DNA of 64,000 nt from Anaerolineae bacterium (GCA_021324435.1 JAJPIZ010000025.1:62001-126000), one strand, 5' to 3'. Shown: positions 32,463-42,822, counted from the stretch's first letter. Notes: generated by a model not told the origin, from the sequence alone. Made by a program: numbers and translations.

Positions 32463-34934
32463 GTGAAGAATCGACTCGCCTCAATTTTGCGGAAGAAATC
32501 AACGCGGATTATTTTATCTATCGTTGCGGTTTTCGTTGGCTTGCTTGTTTATATCTTTTGGGATTTGCCCTCGGTGGATTCGCTTCCCAAAAATCTGAAC
32601 ACGCCCAGCGCCCGCATCACGGACCGGAACGGGCGATTGCTGTATGAAATCCTCCCAACCGAGGGCGGACGTCACGCCGTGCTTTCGTTCGAGGGTATCC
32701 CGCAATGTATGAAGGACGCCACGATTGCTGTCGAAGACAAAAATTTTTACACGAATCCCGGCGTGGATTTGCAGGGAATCATCCGCGCATTGTGGATCAA
32801 CCTTCAGGGCGGCGAGACCATCGCCGGCGGAAGCACCATCACGCAACAGGTAGCGCGCAATCTGCTGCTGAGTCAAAATGAGCGCACCGAGCGGACTCTG
32901 CGCCGAAAATTGCGTGAAGCATTTTTAGCGTGGGAGTTGACTCAGAAATTATCCAAGAATGACATCCTGGCTTTGTATTTGAATCAAGTCAATTATGGCG
33001 GCATGTCGTACGGCGTGGAAGCCGCCTCGCAGACTTATTTTGGCAAGCCTGCCTCCGATTTGCTTTTGCCCGAATGTGCCTTGCTGGCCGGCCTGCCGCA
33101 AGCGCCGGGAATTTACAACCCCTTCACCAATCCTGATCTTGCCAAAGAGCGGCAGAAAATTGTGTTGGGCCTGATGGAGGATCAAGGTTACATCACGCAC
33201 GCGCAACGCGTCGAGGCCGAGTCCGCGCCGGTGAGTTACAACCCGGCCCCGTATCCGATTGAGGCGCCGCACTTTATCTGGATTGTCAAAGATCAAATTG
33301 ACGCGTTGATCGCGGAGGGAAAACTCAGTCCGAGTCAAAGTCTGGTTGTGCGAACGACGTTGGATTTGGATGACCAGCATGTGGCCGAACAAATTGTGGC
33401 GCGGCGCATCGAAGGCTTCAAGCCGAAAGAAGGCGAGATCAGCCACAACGTCAATAACGCCGCGTTGGTCGCGCTCGATCCGCGCACCGGAGAAATTCTG
33501 GCATTGGTCGGGAGCGCGGGATACTTCAACGCCTCCATTGACGGCGCGCTGGATATGGCGACTGCGCCGCGTCAGACGGGATCAGCCTTCAAGCCTTTCA
33601 TCTACGCTCTGGTCCTGGACCCGACGCGTCCCAACTTCTGGACAGCGGCCACGCCCATCATGGATGTCACCACAACTTTCATCACACACGATGGCGCGCC
33701 ATACACGCCGAAGGATTATGATGGCCGCGAACATGGCCCGGCCTCCGTGCGCGAGGCGCTGGCTTCATCGTTGAACATCCCGGCGGTGAAAACACTCAAG
33801 GAAGTCGGTATCGAGAACACGTTGAATCTTGCAGAGCATCTCGGCATCACCTCGCTCGGCGACCCGCAAAGTTATGATCTCTCGCTGGCGCTTGGCGGCG
33901 GGCAGATGAGTCTGCTGGAACTCTCGACGGCGTTCGCTTCGTTTGCCAACGATGGATATTTCACAGGCAATTATGCGATCCTTGATATTCGTGACGCGGA
34001 TGGAAATCTGATTTACACACAGGATAAAAAACCGCCGCTTCAAGTCTTTGACCCGAGAGTGGCGTGGCTCATCAGCGATATTCTCAGCGACGACCGCGCC
34101 CGCCAAACCGGATTCGGACTCAACAGCACGCTCAAACTGGACCGTGTGGCGGCGGTCAAGACCGGAACCACGACCAACTTCCACGACAACTGGACAATTG
34201 GGTATACGCCCGATCTGGTGATTGGCGTGTGGGTGGGCAACAGCGGATACGAAGCCATGCACAACGTGACGGGTCTCACCGGCGCCGCGCCCATCTGGCA
34301 TGACGCCATGCGCGCTTTGTTGAACGGTCAGCCTGATAAACCTTTTGTGAGACCCGATGGGTTGAAGCAAGTTGAAGTGTGCGATCTTTCGGGTCTGCTC
34401 CCGACTCAATTCTGTCAGCACACCAAAATGGAATGGTTCATCGCCGGGACCGAACCGACTCAGCCCGATACTGTGTATCAGCAAGTCTTCGTGGACGCGT
34501 TGACCGGCCTGCCTGCGGACGATTCGACTCCGCCGGAGCGCCGCAAGCCAATCATCGTTTTGGATTTGCCGATTGACGTTCAGGCTTGGGCACGGAGTCA
34601 AGGCTGGCCGTTGCTGAGTGATTTCAATCAAATGACGGTTTCACAAAATGCGAATGGGTTGATGCTCGTCTCGCCGCAACCGAACACAACCTATCGCATC
34701 ACACCGAATCTCGATCTGGCCTCCCAGCAAATCTCGGTCGAGGCCGCGGCAGGCGGCAGTTTCTCGCAAGTCACCATTTATGTAGATGGAAATATTTTGC
34801 AGACGTTTACGGCCTCACCGTATCAAACCTGGTGGCAGTTGAGCGAGGGCGAGCATCGCTTTTGGGTGGAAGGCGTCAACATGAATGGGGAGGTGGTGAA
34901 GAGCGATGTGGTGGTAATTACGGTCGTTAGGTGA
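32463..34934 (+). CDS. pbpC: Penicillin-binding protein 1C-like transglycosylase/transpeptidase
   Basis: Bifunctional peptidoglycan synthase of 823 residues anchored by a helix at about 15-33. The glycosyltransferase domain (about 55-230) has EDKNFYTNPGVD from Glu 91, GGSTITQQVARNLLL near 122 and a KLREAFLAWELTQ segment near 147. The canonical EDxxFxxH motif has Asn for His here. The transpeptidase domain has Ser374-AF-Lys377, Ser436-L-Asn438 and Lys566-Thr-Gly568, all intact. The last 90 residues form a BiPBP_C-like beta domain. Sequence around 430-500 (SSLNIPAVKTLKEVG, LSLALGGGQMSLLELSTAFA) and the nearby alpha-2-macroglobulin gene support the 1C class. GTG start. Confidence 0.9.
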   Translation: MKNRLASILRKKSTRIILSIVAVFVGLLVYIFWDLPSVDSLPKNLNTPSARITDRNGRLLYEILPTEGGRHAVLSFEGIPQCMKDATIAVEDKNFYTNPGVDLQGIIRALWINLQGGETIAGGSTITQQVARNLLLSQNERTERTLRRKLREAFLAWELTQKLSKNDILALYLNQVNYGGMSYGVEAASQTYFGKPASDLLLPECALLAGLPQAPGIYNPFTNPDLAKERQKIVLGLMEDQGYITHAQRVEAESAPVSYNPAPYPIEAPHFIWIVKDQIDALIAEGKLSPSQSLVVRTTLDLDDQHVAEQIVARRIEGFKPKEGEISHNVNNAALVALDPRTGEILALVGSAGYFNASIDGALDMATAPRQTGSAFKPFIYALVLDPTRPNFWTAATPIMDVTTTFITHDGAPYTPKDYDGREHGPASVREALASSLNIPAVKTLKEVGIENTLNLAEHLGITSLGDPQSYDLSLALGGGQMSLLELSTAFASFANDGYFTGNYAILDIRDADGNLIYTQDKKPPLQVFDPRVAWLISDILSDDRARQTGFGLNSTLKLDRVAAVKTGTTTNFHDNWTIGYTPDLVIGVWVGNSGYEAMHNVTGLTGAAPIWHDAMRALLNGQPDKPFVRPDGLKQVEVCDLSGLLPTQFCQHTKMEWFIAGTEPTQPDTVYQQVFVDALTGLPADDSTPPERRKPIIVLDLPIDVQAWARSQGWPLLSDFNQMTVSQNANGLMLVSPQPNTTYRITPNLDLASQQISVEAAAGGSFSQVTIYVDGNILQTFTASPYQTWWQLSEGEHRFWVEGVNMNGEVVKSDVVVITVVR

Positions 34935-35123
34935 CAGTCACTTTCGCGAAGCACCCCTTTAGGGGTTGACCCGCGCCATTGAGTGACCGAAAGTCTCAAT
35001 CATTTAGAACTTCGGTCAAAGAACTCGGCGGGGACAGGAGTCCCACGCGGAGCAGAGAAGTCGTTGGCACTTACACCTGATCTCCCTTTATAAAGCAAAT
35101 GCAAGGCGCTCGCCAAGCCGCTT

Positions 35124-36254
35124 TCATGGCGCAGGTGTGAGGGCAAGAAAGCTGGTCGTGATCGTGAAACTGACACCGGTGTTTAAATTGCGGACGGATA
35201 TGCCTGGACCGGCAAGGCTACCGTAGTGCCCGTAGTTCATAATCCAATTACCGCTTTCGTTTGAGTTCCGGCCTTCCAGCAATGCTTGCAATAGGAAGAG
35301 TATATCCCCGCGGAAAGCTCGTTCCCGCCGCACTACCGTCGAACCCAAGCGCTTGGGATTCGCAAGCTCCGCCCTCTCGGGTGCGCCAGCCGCCACCACG
35401 GCGATTAGCTTGCCGTTCTTCACCAGCGTCTTCCAGTAGAAGGCGTTGGCGCCATTCCAGAAGGAGTGGAACATGGCGGGGTCTTGTTGCGCGGTGGCTT
35501 CGCCAATCCAGAGCACATCATAGCCCTTGCGGGGTTGCCACAAGTCATCCCCAACATGGATGCCCCCGCTACCGTTCATCGCGCTGACAAAGGCTATCCA
35601 GTCGCTATTCATTTGGCGTCCATCCTCTGGGGTGGGTGTACCATCCGGCCCGGCCTGAAACTTCAAGTAATTGTCCCAACTGCGGAGCGGATCGCCTGGG
35701 CCATCTGCATACGCATCATAATAGGTCAAGAATAAGTCGATTACGATCTTGGTAGATAGTGTGTCACCGGCACTGCCATACTTTACCCAGTCGGACGTTC
35801 CATCCGGATGGTAGAGGTAGCCGATCTTGTCCAAGTCGTGCAGGTCGTGGATGGCGTACACAGTCAGCGGCAGGTGAATGTCGCCGTAGGCGTTGCGCCA
35901 GTTGTTCTCGCCGTAGCCGGTAAGATCAATCGGGCCATCCACCATGCGCGACTCGAACCAATGTCCTTTGACGCCAGTAATGGCGTCGTCCCCAATCTGT
36001 ATCTGCTTCCAGTAGTACTTCGTCGTCTTGCCGTTCTCCTGGACGATCTTAATGTACTCGCCGCTATACGCATCCTTCCAAGCGGCGTCGGGCGGCATAT
36101 TGGGATCCACGGTTGCGGTGGGCTTCGGGGTTGCTGCTGGAACTGGTGTGGAGGTGTCAGTTGGAATGGCAGTATGTGTAGAAGTTGGGGTTACATGGGT
36201 AACACAGGCTGTAACAATCAGGCTGAGCGTCATTAAGATAATGAATATTCGCAT
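35124..36254 (-). CDS. Lipoprotein of unknown function
   Basis: 376 residues. The signal peptide ends in the lipobox IVTAC (Cys 17 from the chosen start), followed by a Thr/Pro/Ala-rich stalk (about 18-52) and a globular domain of about 320 residues rich in Trp, Tyr, Asp and Gly (GHWFESRMVDGPIDLTGYGENNWRNAY, read in parts). No catalytic motif or family is recognised. The start at 36254 follows GGAG; an extension to 36272 contains that site. It stands between pbpC and the alpha-2-macroglobulin gene, so an envelope role is plausible by context only. Confidence 0.75.
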   Translation of the reverse strand: MRIFIILMTLSLIVTACVTHVTPTSTHTAIPTDTSTPVPAATPKPTATVDPNMPPDAAWKDAYSGEYIKIVQENGKTTKYYWKQIQIGDDAITGVKGHWFESRMVDGPIDLTGYGENNWRNAYGDIHLPLTVYAIHDLHDLDKIGYLYHPDGTSDWVKYGSAGDTLSTKIVIDLFLTYYDAYADGPGDPLRSWDNYLKFQAGPDGTPTPEDGRQMNSDWIAFVSAMNGSGGIHVGDDLWQPRKGYDVLWIGEATAQQDPAMFHSFWNGANAFYWKTLVKNGKLIAVVAAGAPERAELANPKRLGSTVVRRERAFRGDILFLLQALLEGRNSNESGNWIMNYGHYGSLAGPGISVRNLNTGVSFTITTSFLALTPAP

Positions 36255-36622
36255 ATCACATTCTCCGCGCATTAACTACACCAAACGGTTGTAGGTTATA
36301 GAAATAGGCGAAAACAAACCGCCTTCAACATCTTCATTTTAGCAGACTTCATCCTCTATAAAAAATTTCTCTATGCAGGCGTTTTCACGGCTGGATCACC
36401 ATATGGGGTGCGACGCACCAGCTCGAAATAAGCCCCATCCGTCACTGCGTGACTGCTTCGCGATCTCCAAATTCCAAAGGAATTTCAAAATACAGGTTGG
36501 TATGTCATCTCGACCTACATCGCGGGTGCGTCCCACCAGCCTGACGGGAAAATCCGCTTCGGCAGATTAAGCCTTGGGTGAGACGAGTCCCGTTTTGAAA
36601 GTTGCGACGCACCCTCTGTGCG
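36255..36622. repeat. Intergenic region with several GGTGCGACGCACC-type repeats
   Basis: 368 bases without a gene. It holds three related words: GGGGTGCGACGCACCAG (about 36405-36422), GCGGGTGCGTCCCACCAG (about 36523-36541) and TTGCGACGCACCCTCTGTGCGTC (36601-36624, running into the end of the next gene). The region 36480-36600 also contains GACGGGA and TCCCGTT arms. The first 100 bases are AT-rich and may hold the promoter of the lipoprotein gene. No frame with a ribosome site was seen. Confidence 0.6.
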
Positions 36623-39600
36623 TCACGGCTTCACTGCAAACTCACTTCCTGCGCCGCGCCCGCCGACATCAGGGAAGTAGAACTCGATTGCGGTGGGCGG
36701 GATGACCTTGAACGTCCCTGCGGTGCTGGCGCGTGCCAGGTACGTGAACACATACGTTCCCGCGGGCAGGTAATCGCTGGAGAGAGTCACTTTCTCGTCA
36801 TGCAATTCGATGTTCAGGAAGTACCACCAACCCCAGCCGCGTTGATCGAAATCTTGAATCGTGTACGAGGTTGGCACGGCGGTATCCGTGGCAAGAGTCG
36901 CGTCAATCGCTTCGAGACCCGCCGGGAGCGGATCGTCCACCACCACATAGTGCATGTCTTCAGAAAGCACCATCGTCAAGCGCACGCGCACCAACTCGCC
37001 GCGCTGGATTTCGGTGATGGGATGCTTCGGGTCATTCAGCGTGAAATACTGGCGCGAGAGAGTCATGCCCTGATCCAGCGGCTGGATTGATTCAATGGGC
37101 AGGGTCGTTTTGAGATAGGCGCTGTAATACAAGTTGCCCGGGCCATCGCCGCGCGTGAAGACCAGATAATTGGCCGAGTCTTTAATCAGGTCTTTCATCT
37201 CGACTTGCAGTTTCACCGTCTCGGTCAGATGATTCTTGTCTGTTTGGCCTTGCGTGAGCAATTCGCCATTCAAACCAATGGCGTAGGAATAATGTGTGTC
37301 GTATTCCTTCGAGGCGGTCATCCAATTGGTCAGCGCCATCAGTGACCAGGCTGTCTCTTGAGTCGAATGCCAGTGTCCGCTTTCGCGGTGGGCCATCAGC
37401 CAGCGCACGGCTTTGGACGCCAGATCGTTTTGCGGATCAATCTGCACGAACGCGTTCAGGATAATGGCCGTCGTGCGCGTGTCCGAGTTCCAGTTCCAGT
37501 AGTCGTTGTAGGATTCTTCCCAGTGTGCGCCGGAGGCCGAAAGCACGGCGGCCGTTTCGAGGTCCGACATGAGCGAGTTGAGGCGCGTATCGTTCGGATC
37601 AAGGATGTAAATCGCCTGCGCCAGGTAGGCTTTACCGAATAAACTCAACGACGTCCGATGATCGTAAATGTAGTTCGTGCGGCTGGCATACAATCCATCG
37701 CCTCGCGCCAGCACATAGATCATGAACGCGTAGCGGTTATATTCCCAATGTGCGTCGTTATCGCGCAGGCTGGTCAGATTGTCCTGCAGATATTTGATGC
37801 CGTTGTTGAGCGCACTGTTTGAGATCGAATAGCCAGACTCTTTTGCTTCGAGCAGTCCGAGCACGACATACGCGCTCGTGTAAGGGTCGCTTTTATCGCC
37901 GTTCCACCAATTCCATCCGCCATCGGGAAGTTGCTTGGCATAGATTCTCTGCAGGGCCGCGCTCACTTGTCCATCGAGATCGCTTTGCAAAGCGACCGCG
38001 GGAATGTTTGCAGATTTCAACGCGCGGGTTGTGACCACGTTGGGCAGGAAGCGCGAGATGGTCTGCTCCATGCAAAGATATGGATAATCTTCGAGATAGG
38101 TGAGACCGTTTTGCAGAGACGCGGCCAGCGATGGCGACATCTCGATGGACAACTCTGCATTAGTGTACGGAATCGTTGTTGGGAGTTGAATGCTTTCCGT
38201 GGCAGAATCCGCGAGCGGAATCAGGCCGGATGTGCCGACAGTTTCAGGTGCTGAATAGGTGAAGACCGGCAAACCTTGATTCGACAACGTGCCCAGCGCG
38301 GGTTTGCTCGCGTCGCTGAATGACCCGCTGGTGGCGGTGGCGGTCAGGTCGACGCGCGACGCGCCCGGCGTGACGGTCACATCCCATGTGACGTAAGCCT
38401 GTTGCTTCGCAGGGACATCAACCGTTTGCGCCGCATTTGATTTTAGATCCACGCCCTGCGCGTCGAGTCTTACTTCGACTTTGAGCGGGCTCTCACCATT
38501 GTTGTGAATCGTCGCTCCCAGCCTGGCCTCATCGCCCGCCGTGAAGAAACGCGGCGTTTGCAATTCGATGAACAGCGGCTTCGTGCTGACCAGTTCCTGC
38601 GTGGCCTGCCCGAACTTGCTGTCGGTCGTTGCGGCGCGCGCGTCCGCGACCCATGTGGTTAGATTCTCTGGAAGTTGAACCGTCACTTGCGCCATGCCGC
38701 TGGCGTCCGTGGTGATTTGTCCGCGAAATGCGGCGGTGTCTTTGAAATCCTGTCGCACGGTGATAATGCCGAGGTCGCCGCCTCCGCCTCCGCCGCTCCC
38801 TCCACCCTCGGGGATGCTCTGACGATATTGCGCGTTGAAATCATCTGCACTGGAGACAAGACCCAGCGCGGTTTGCACGTTCAGGTTTTGCGCGGAATAG
38901 AAACTGGTGAGAATCGGCGCGGAATTGGACGGCGCGAGGGCCAGCGCGGCCTTGTCCACGACGGCCAGCGAAACGTCCGCGGAAACCGGCTTGCCGCTCG
39001 CGTCTTTGGTCGTGATGGTATACGTGACTTTATCGCCGGGCCCCGCGCTCTTTTTATCGGCGCTGATCTTCACGTCCAGAGTCTGCTGGCTCGTGTCTAT
39101 ATTGATGCGCGTCATGCCGATCTTGAAATCGGGAGTCTTTGTGTCCTCTGCGCCGCTGATCACCGTGACCGAGACATACATGTTCGGAGCCATGTCTGCG
39201 GTGATGGGCAGTTTGTAAACGATGCTGTTGCCTTTGAGTAGAACGACATCGTGTTTGTAGATATGTCCGCGCTCGTAGGTGACCAACGCGTACACATCGT
39301 TTTGGAAGGGCTGGGCGATCAGAATTTCCGCTGTGTCGCCGGGCGCGTAGGAATCTTTGTCGGCGATCACGTTGAAGGAGCGGTCATTGGTCTGTCGCCA
39401 TGGAACAAACTGGTCGCTCGTCACCCAAATGTACGCGGACGCGAATTGGCTGTGACCCTTTGAGTCGGTCACTGTCACCATGGCTTTGTACACGCCGCCC
39501 GCGGGTGGGATGAACGAAACTTGCGCGGTGCCGTCTGCGCCCGTCGCAAGCGTTTTCTGTGCAACGGGAATTTCCTTGACGGAAGTGACCCAGCGCAGTT

Positions 39601-42553
39601 GACCTTGTTTATCCTGTTCCTGCGCGCTGTACCAGCGTCGCTCCACAAACTTGACGGTCACGGTTTGATTCGCAACCGGATTCGAATCCCAATCGAGCAC
39701 AACAATTTGGAACGGTTGCTCCTCACCCTGCTTGCCAATGTATTGCGTCGAGCGGATGCCCGCGTAGACCTGACTCTGATGCACGATCACGCTGGTTTGT
39801 CCACTGACCAGGTTCCCTGCCGCGTCTGTGACGTTGGCGTTGAAGGTCACTTGCTGGCTGGCCTTGCTCTTGCCAAAGTCAACGCTTTGCGAAAGATCGA
39901 AGTGACCGTTCGCGTCGGTGGCGCCTTGTCCCTCCGCCAGTGTGCTGGAATAGTTTGGATTGTTCGGCGACCAGTAAATGTCGCGGTCCCAATCCATGAA
40001 GTTGTATTGGCTGTATTTTGGTTTCGGCTCAAAATAATAGGGAGCCGATTGCATGAACCAGTTCACGGTCCCCTTGCCCACATTGCCGCCGGAGTAATAG
40101 GTCGCATCCAAACTGAAATCGAGTTTATCGCCGAGGAGAATGTTGGAACTCTTAGGCGAGGCATACACTTGAAATTCCGGTTTGTGATATTCCGCCACGC
40201 GGAAGGAGACATAGCCAAGCGCGAGGCTATCCGGCGCGGAGGTCTCGCGCACAGAAATGTTGTAAGTTCCCAGCCCGGCGTCATCCGCGAGTTTGAATGA
40301 ATTGTTGAAACTTCCCATTTCTGAAATGGGGAGGTAGTTCTCGAAGACGTTCTCACCGTCATGTTCGATGACCACGTAGGCTTTTATCTCGGTGGGCAGG
40401 CTGTAATGTAAGTCGTCGTTCTGGCGGACGATGCCTTTGAAGTACACATCCTGCCCGGGGCGGTACACGGGACGGTCTGTGTACACGTAGGCAAACGAGC
40501 CTGTCGAAGGGCCGTAATATTTTTCGTAAATTCCAAAGTCGCCGGTCCATACGCCGCTTCCCCAATTGAGCGCGGTAAGAGCGACATGATTCGCTCCCTC
40601 GGCGCGCGCGTAGATCGCGGACTTCATTTGATCGAGATAGACCAAGCCGTTCTGGTCAGTTGTTGCACTGCCGACTTGTTTGAGATGATCGTCGTAGAAC
40701 GCAACCTTCACATTCGCCTGCGGCTGTCCGCTTTCAAGATCGGTGATCCAGGCCAGGCCCTCGGTTGGCGTGGCTTTGAACGTAATGTTGTCCGTCGCCA
40801 CGATGAACAGACCGGTTTGATAGAAGGTTGTTTTGTAATCCAACGGTCTGCCCTTCACACCGAGCAAATAATATCCCGGAGGCAGTGCATTGCCTTTTTG
40901 GTCTTCCAATTTGATATGCAGGCGATTAAGTTGATTGCGCGCAACTTGTGTGTTTGGCGACCATTCGTTGAGGGGCCCGGTTTGCGGCTTGAAATTCGCG
41001 GTGGATTCGCCAATGTTCAGCAACATACTGAATTCATCGAAGGTCAGCGAATAGAGCGAGACCGTAGCAAAATCCACGTTGGTGTACTCGAAGTAGACTT
41101 CTTGTGGTCCGTGGGCGCGATAGACCAGCGGCGTCCACGGTAAAACCAAATTCGCGTACGGTTGCATGTCGCCGGTTTTGAACGAGAACGAATATTCGTT
41201 CTTGATGGTGTTTCCGTACAAATCACTCATGCCCGGCAGGATGCGTACAACGTAATCAGTTCCCGGTTCGAGGCCCCAAATGTTGAGGGAATAGTCGTAA
41301 TCGTTGTAATAATATTGTGGCTCGGTTTTCGGCGCGGGCGTGATCTGCACTTTTCCTTTCATGCTGGCAAACTTCATCGGCGAACTAAACTGAATCGTCA
41401 TGTTCGAATTGAAATCCGCGCCGACCGAATTCGGTTCAGGTGTGACCTTCACAATCGAGGGCAGGGGCACGGTGCTGAATCTCAGCGACAAACCGCTTTT
41501 CAATCTTCCGCCATCCTGCGCCAACGCGGAGTCCGCGATGTTCAGTTGATAAAAACTTGCGATCTGGAATTTTCCTGAAGGCTTAATGGTCAGAATCGAA
41601 GATGTCTTGTCCCATGTAAGTTGGGCCGGGAAATTCTGGCCTGTTTCGCGGTTGGTCAGCGTCACCGCCTGCGCCACGCTCTTTTGATCCATCGCCTGCG
41701 AGAATGTGATGATGAAAGGCTGATCCAGCAAAACATTTTCGATGACGTTGCCTGGATTGTACGGCCCGTTCTGCAATGCGTAATTTTGGATGTAAGGCGC
41801 GCTCGTCTGGAATTGCCACACGAAGGACTTCTCCAGAGAATCGCCATTGATGTCTTTGAGCGCCGGGTCCACGCGGACCGTGTAGCGGGTTCCGCTTAAT
41901 AAGGCTTGATCCGGCTGATACACATACACCGACGAACTGACCCATTCGCCATGACCTGCCAGCGCGGGAGTGATTTCGAGCGGTTGAGGCAAGCCGCTTT
42001 GCTCTTCGCGGATGGCAACCGGAATGACCGGGCGATTGAAGATGACGGTGATGTTGGTAGCCCCGTTCACGTTCGTCGCGTCAACGGTTGGAAAAACCTG
42101 TCCAACGGCCAATTGGTCAACCGTCTTGAATTGGAGCTCAATTGATTCTTTGGGAGTGCTTCCATCTATAGCCGCGGCTTGAGGGGTGAACACGGCTTTG
42201 TAGACCGTGGAAGGTTTCAGTTTGGCGTTTGGGGTGAATTCAAAGGTTCGGGTGTTGGGCCAGTTAATTTGACCGGCGACCGGCTGACGGTCCGGGCCAA
42301 GAAGCGAGAATGCCTGGCTTGTTTTTCCCTGATCCATGTCGCGGTCAAAGATGATTTGGATGTATTGATTCAATCCAAGTCTTTGCCCGGCAATTGGATT
42401 TTGCCGAATGACTTGCGGCCCCGCTTTCTGTTGTTGGGCCTCAATCGAAAGTGGTGTGGCTTCTGGCCGGATCACAGACTGACGCTGAGTGATGGAGAGC
42501 GCCAGCGTGATCACAATGAGAACGGGAATGAGCCAGAGAAGTTTCTTTTTCAT
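36623..42553 (-). CDS. Bacterial alpha-2-macroglobulin
   Basis: 1976 residues, exported and membrane-anchored by an N-terminal helix (about 4-22) with no lipobox Cys. Several SbsA/Ig-like domains (about 45-500) are followed by MG domains (VYTDRPVYRPGQDVYFKG near 685), a Gly-rich bait-like stretch near 1250 (PEGGGSGGGGGG), the ANA-type segment DTAAFRGQITTDASG and LPENLTTWVADARAAT near 1265-1305, and a thioester domain with Cys1494-Met-Glu-Gln1497. Intact CxEQ means it should trap proteases or targets covalently, as established for the family. In bacteria this protein is classically linked to PBP1C, whose gene is convergent 1.7 kb away. Confidence 0.94.
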   Translation of the reverse strand: MKKKLLWLIPVLIVITLALSITQRQSVIRPEATPLSIEAQQQKAGPQVIRQNPIAGQRLGLNQYIQIIFDRDMDQGKTSQAFSLLGPDRQPVAGQINWPNTRTFEFTPNAKLKPSTVYKAVFTPQAAAIDGSTPKESIELQFKTVDQLAVGQVFPTVDATNVNGATNITVIFNRPVIPVAIREEQSGLPQPLEITPALAGHGEWVSSSVYVYQPDQALLSGTRYTVRVDPALKDINGDSLEKSFVWQFQTSAPYIQNYALQNGPYNPGNVIENVLLDQPFIITFSQAMDQKSVAQAVTLTNRETGQNFPAQLTWDKTSSILTIKPSGKFQIASFYQLNIADSALAQDGGRLKSGLSLRFSTVPLPSIVKVTPEPNSVGADFNSNMTIQFSSPMKFASMKGKVQITPAPKTEPQYYYNDYDYSLNIWGLEPGTDYVVRILPGMSDLYGNTIKNEYSFSFKTGDMQPYANLVLPWTPLVYRAHGPQEVYFEYTNVDFATVSLYSLTFDEFSMLLNIGESTANFKPQTGPLNEWSPNTQVARNQLNRLHIKLEDQKGNALPPGYYLLGVKGRPLDYKTTFYQTGLFIVATDNITFKATPTEGLAWITDLESGQPQANVKVAFYDDHLKQVGSATTDQNGLVYLDQMKSAIYARAEGANHVALTALNWGSGVWTGDFGIYEKYYGPSTGSFAYVYTDRPVYRPGQDVYFKGIVRQNDDLHYSLPTEIKAYVVIEHDGENVFENYLPISEMGSFNNSFKLADDAGLGTYNISVRETSAPDSLALGYVSFRVAEYHKPEFQVYASPKSSNILLGDKLDFSLDATYYSGGNVGKGTVNWFMQSAPYYFEPKPKYSQYNFMDWDRDIYWSPNNPNYSSTLAEGQGATDANGHFDLSQSVDFGKSKASQQVTFNANVTDAAGNLVSGQTSVIVHQSQVYAGIRSTQYIGKQGEEQPFQIVVLDWDSNPVANQTVTVKFVERRWYSAQEQDKQGQLRWVTSVKEIPVAQKTLATGADGTAQVSFIPPAGGVYKAMVTVTDSKGHSQFASAYIWVTSDQFVPWRQTNDRSFNVIADKDSYAPGDTAEILIAQPFQNDVYALVTYERGHIYKHDVVLLKGNSIVYKLPITADMAPNMYVSVTVISGAEDTKTPDFKIGMTRINIDTSQQTLDVKISADKKSAGPGDKVTYTITTKDASGKPVSADVSLAVVDKAALALAPSNSAPILTSFYSAQNLNVQTALGLVSSADDFNAQYRQSIPEGGGSGGGGGGDLGIITVRQDFKDTAAFRGQITTDASGMAQVTVQLPENLTTWVADARAATTDSKFGQATQELVSTKPLFIELQTPRFFTAGDEARLGATIHNNGESPLKVEVRLDAQGVDLKSNAAQTVDVPAKQQAYVTWDVTVTPGASRVDLTATATSGSFSDASKPALGTLSNQGLPVFTYSAPETVGTSGLIPLADSATESIQLPTTIPYTNAELSIEMSPSLAASLQNGLTYLEDYPYLCMEQTISRFLPNVVTTRALKSANIPAVALQSDLDGQVSAALQRIYAKQLPDGGWNWWNGDKSDPYTSAYVVLGLLEAKESGYSISNSALNNGIKYLQDNLTSLRDNDAHWEYNRYAFMIYVLARGDGLYASRTNYIYDHRTSLSLFGKAYLAQAIYILDPNDTRLNSLMSDLETAAVLSASGAHWEESYNDYWNWNSDTRTTAIILNAFVQIDPQNDLASKAVRWLMAHRESGHWHSTQETAWSLMALTNWMTASKEYDTHYSYAIGLNGELLTQGQTDKNHLTETVKLQVEMKDLIKDSANYLVFTRGDGPGNLYYSAYLKTTLPIESIQPLDQGMTLSRQYFTLNDPKHPITEIQRGELVRVRLTMVLSEDMHYVVVDDPLPAGLEAIDATLATDTAVPTSYTIQDFDQRGWGWWYFLNIELHDEKVTLSSDYLPAGTYVFTYLARASTAGTFKVIPPTAIEFYFPDVGGRGAGSEFAVKP

Positions 42554-42785
42554 CGTGCCCGCCTTTCCTGATGTATTCAGTCAAGTTCATTGAAGCAAAA
42601 AAAGTATGCCTTGTCTCGAAAGCGCTGTCAAGCGACCTTTTTTGGGTAGACGAGCTTTCGACGGTTTTTGTTTCTTGGCGCAAAAGTAATGGCTAAAGGC
42701 ATAGAGATATTTTATTGTTTCTTTGTGGCTTTGCAACTTCCCGTTGATAGTTTGCATACTCTTTGTAGAGGAAACGGTGAAGTTT

Positions 42786-42813
42786 AAACAAAAAACATCC
42801 CATGCGGGGATGT
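42786..42813 (-). terminator. Terminator of tRNA-Asp
   Basis: ACATCCC (42795-42801) and GGGATGT (42807-42813) form a stem. On the minus strand TTTTTTGTTT follows. Ten bases separate it from the tRNA. Confidence 0.88.
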
Positions 42814-42822
42814 CTTCGCTGG

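Noticed and set aside
34935-35123. Spacer between pbpC and the lipoprotein gene with an ACCCCTTTAGGGGT hairpin.
   Set aside because: The hairpin is short with no T-run. It may end transcription weakly, but nothing further can be supported.
36602-42571. Long plus-strand open frames (up to 259 codons) opposite the alpha-2-macroglobulin gene.
   Set aside because: The same third-position effect. The protein on the minus strand has an intact thioester and domain order, and the opposite frames show no recognisable motif.
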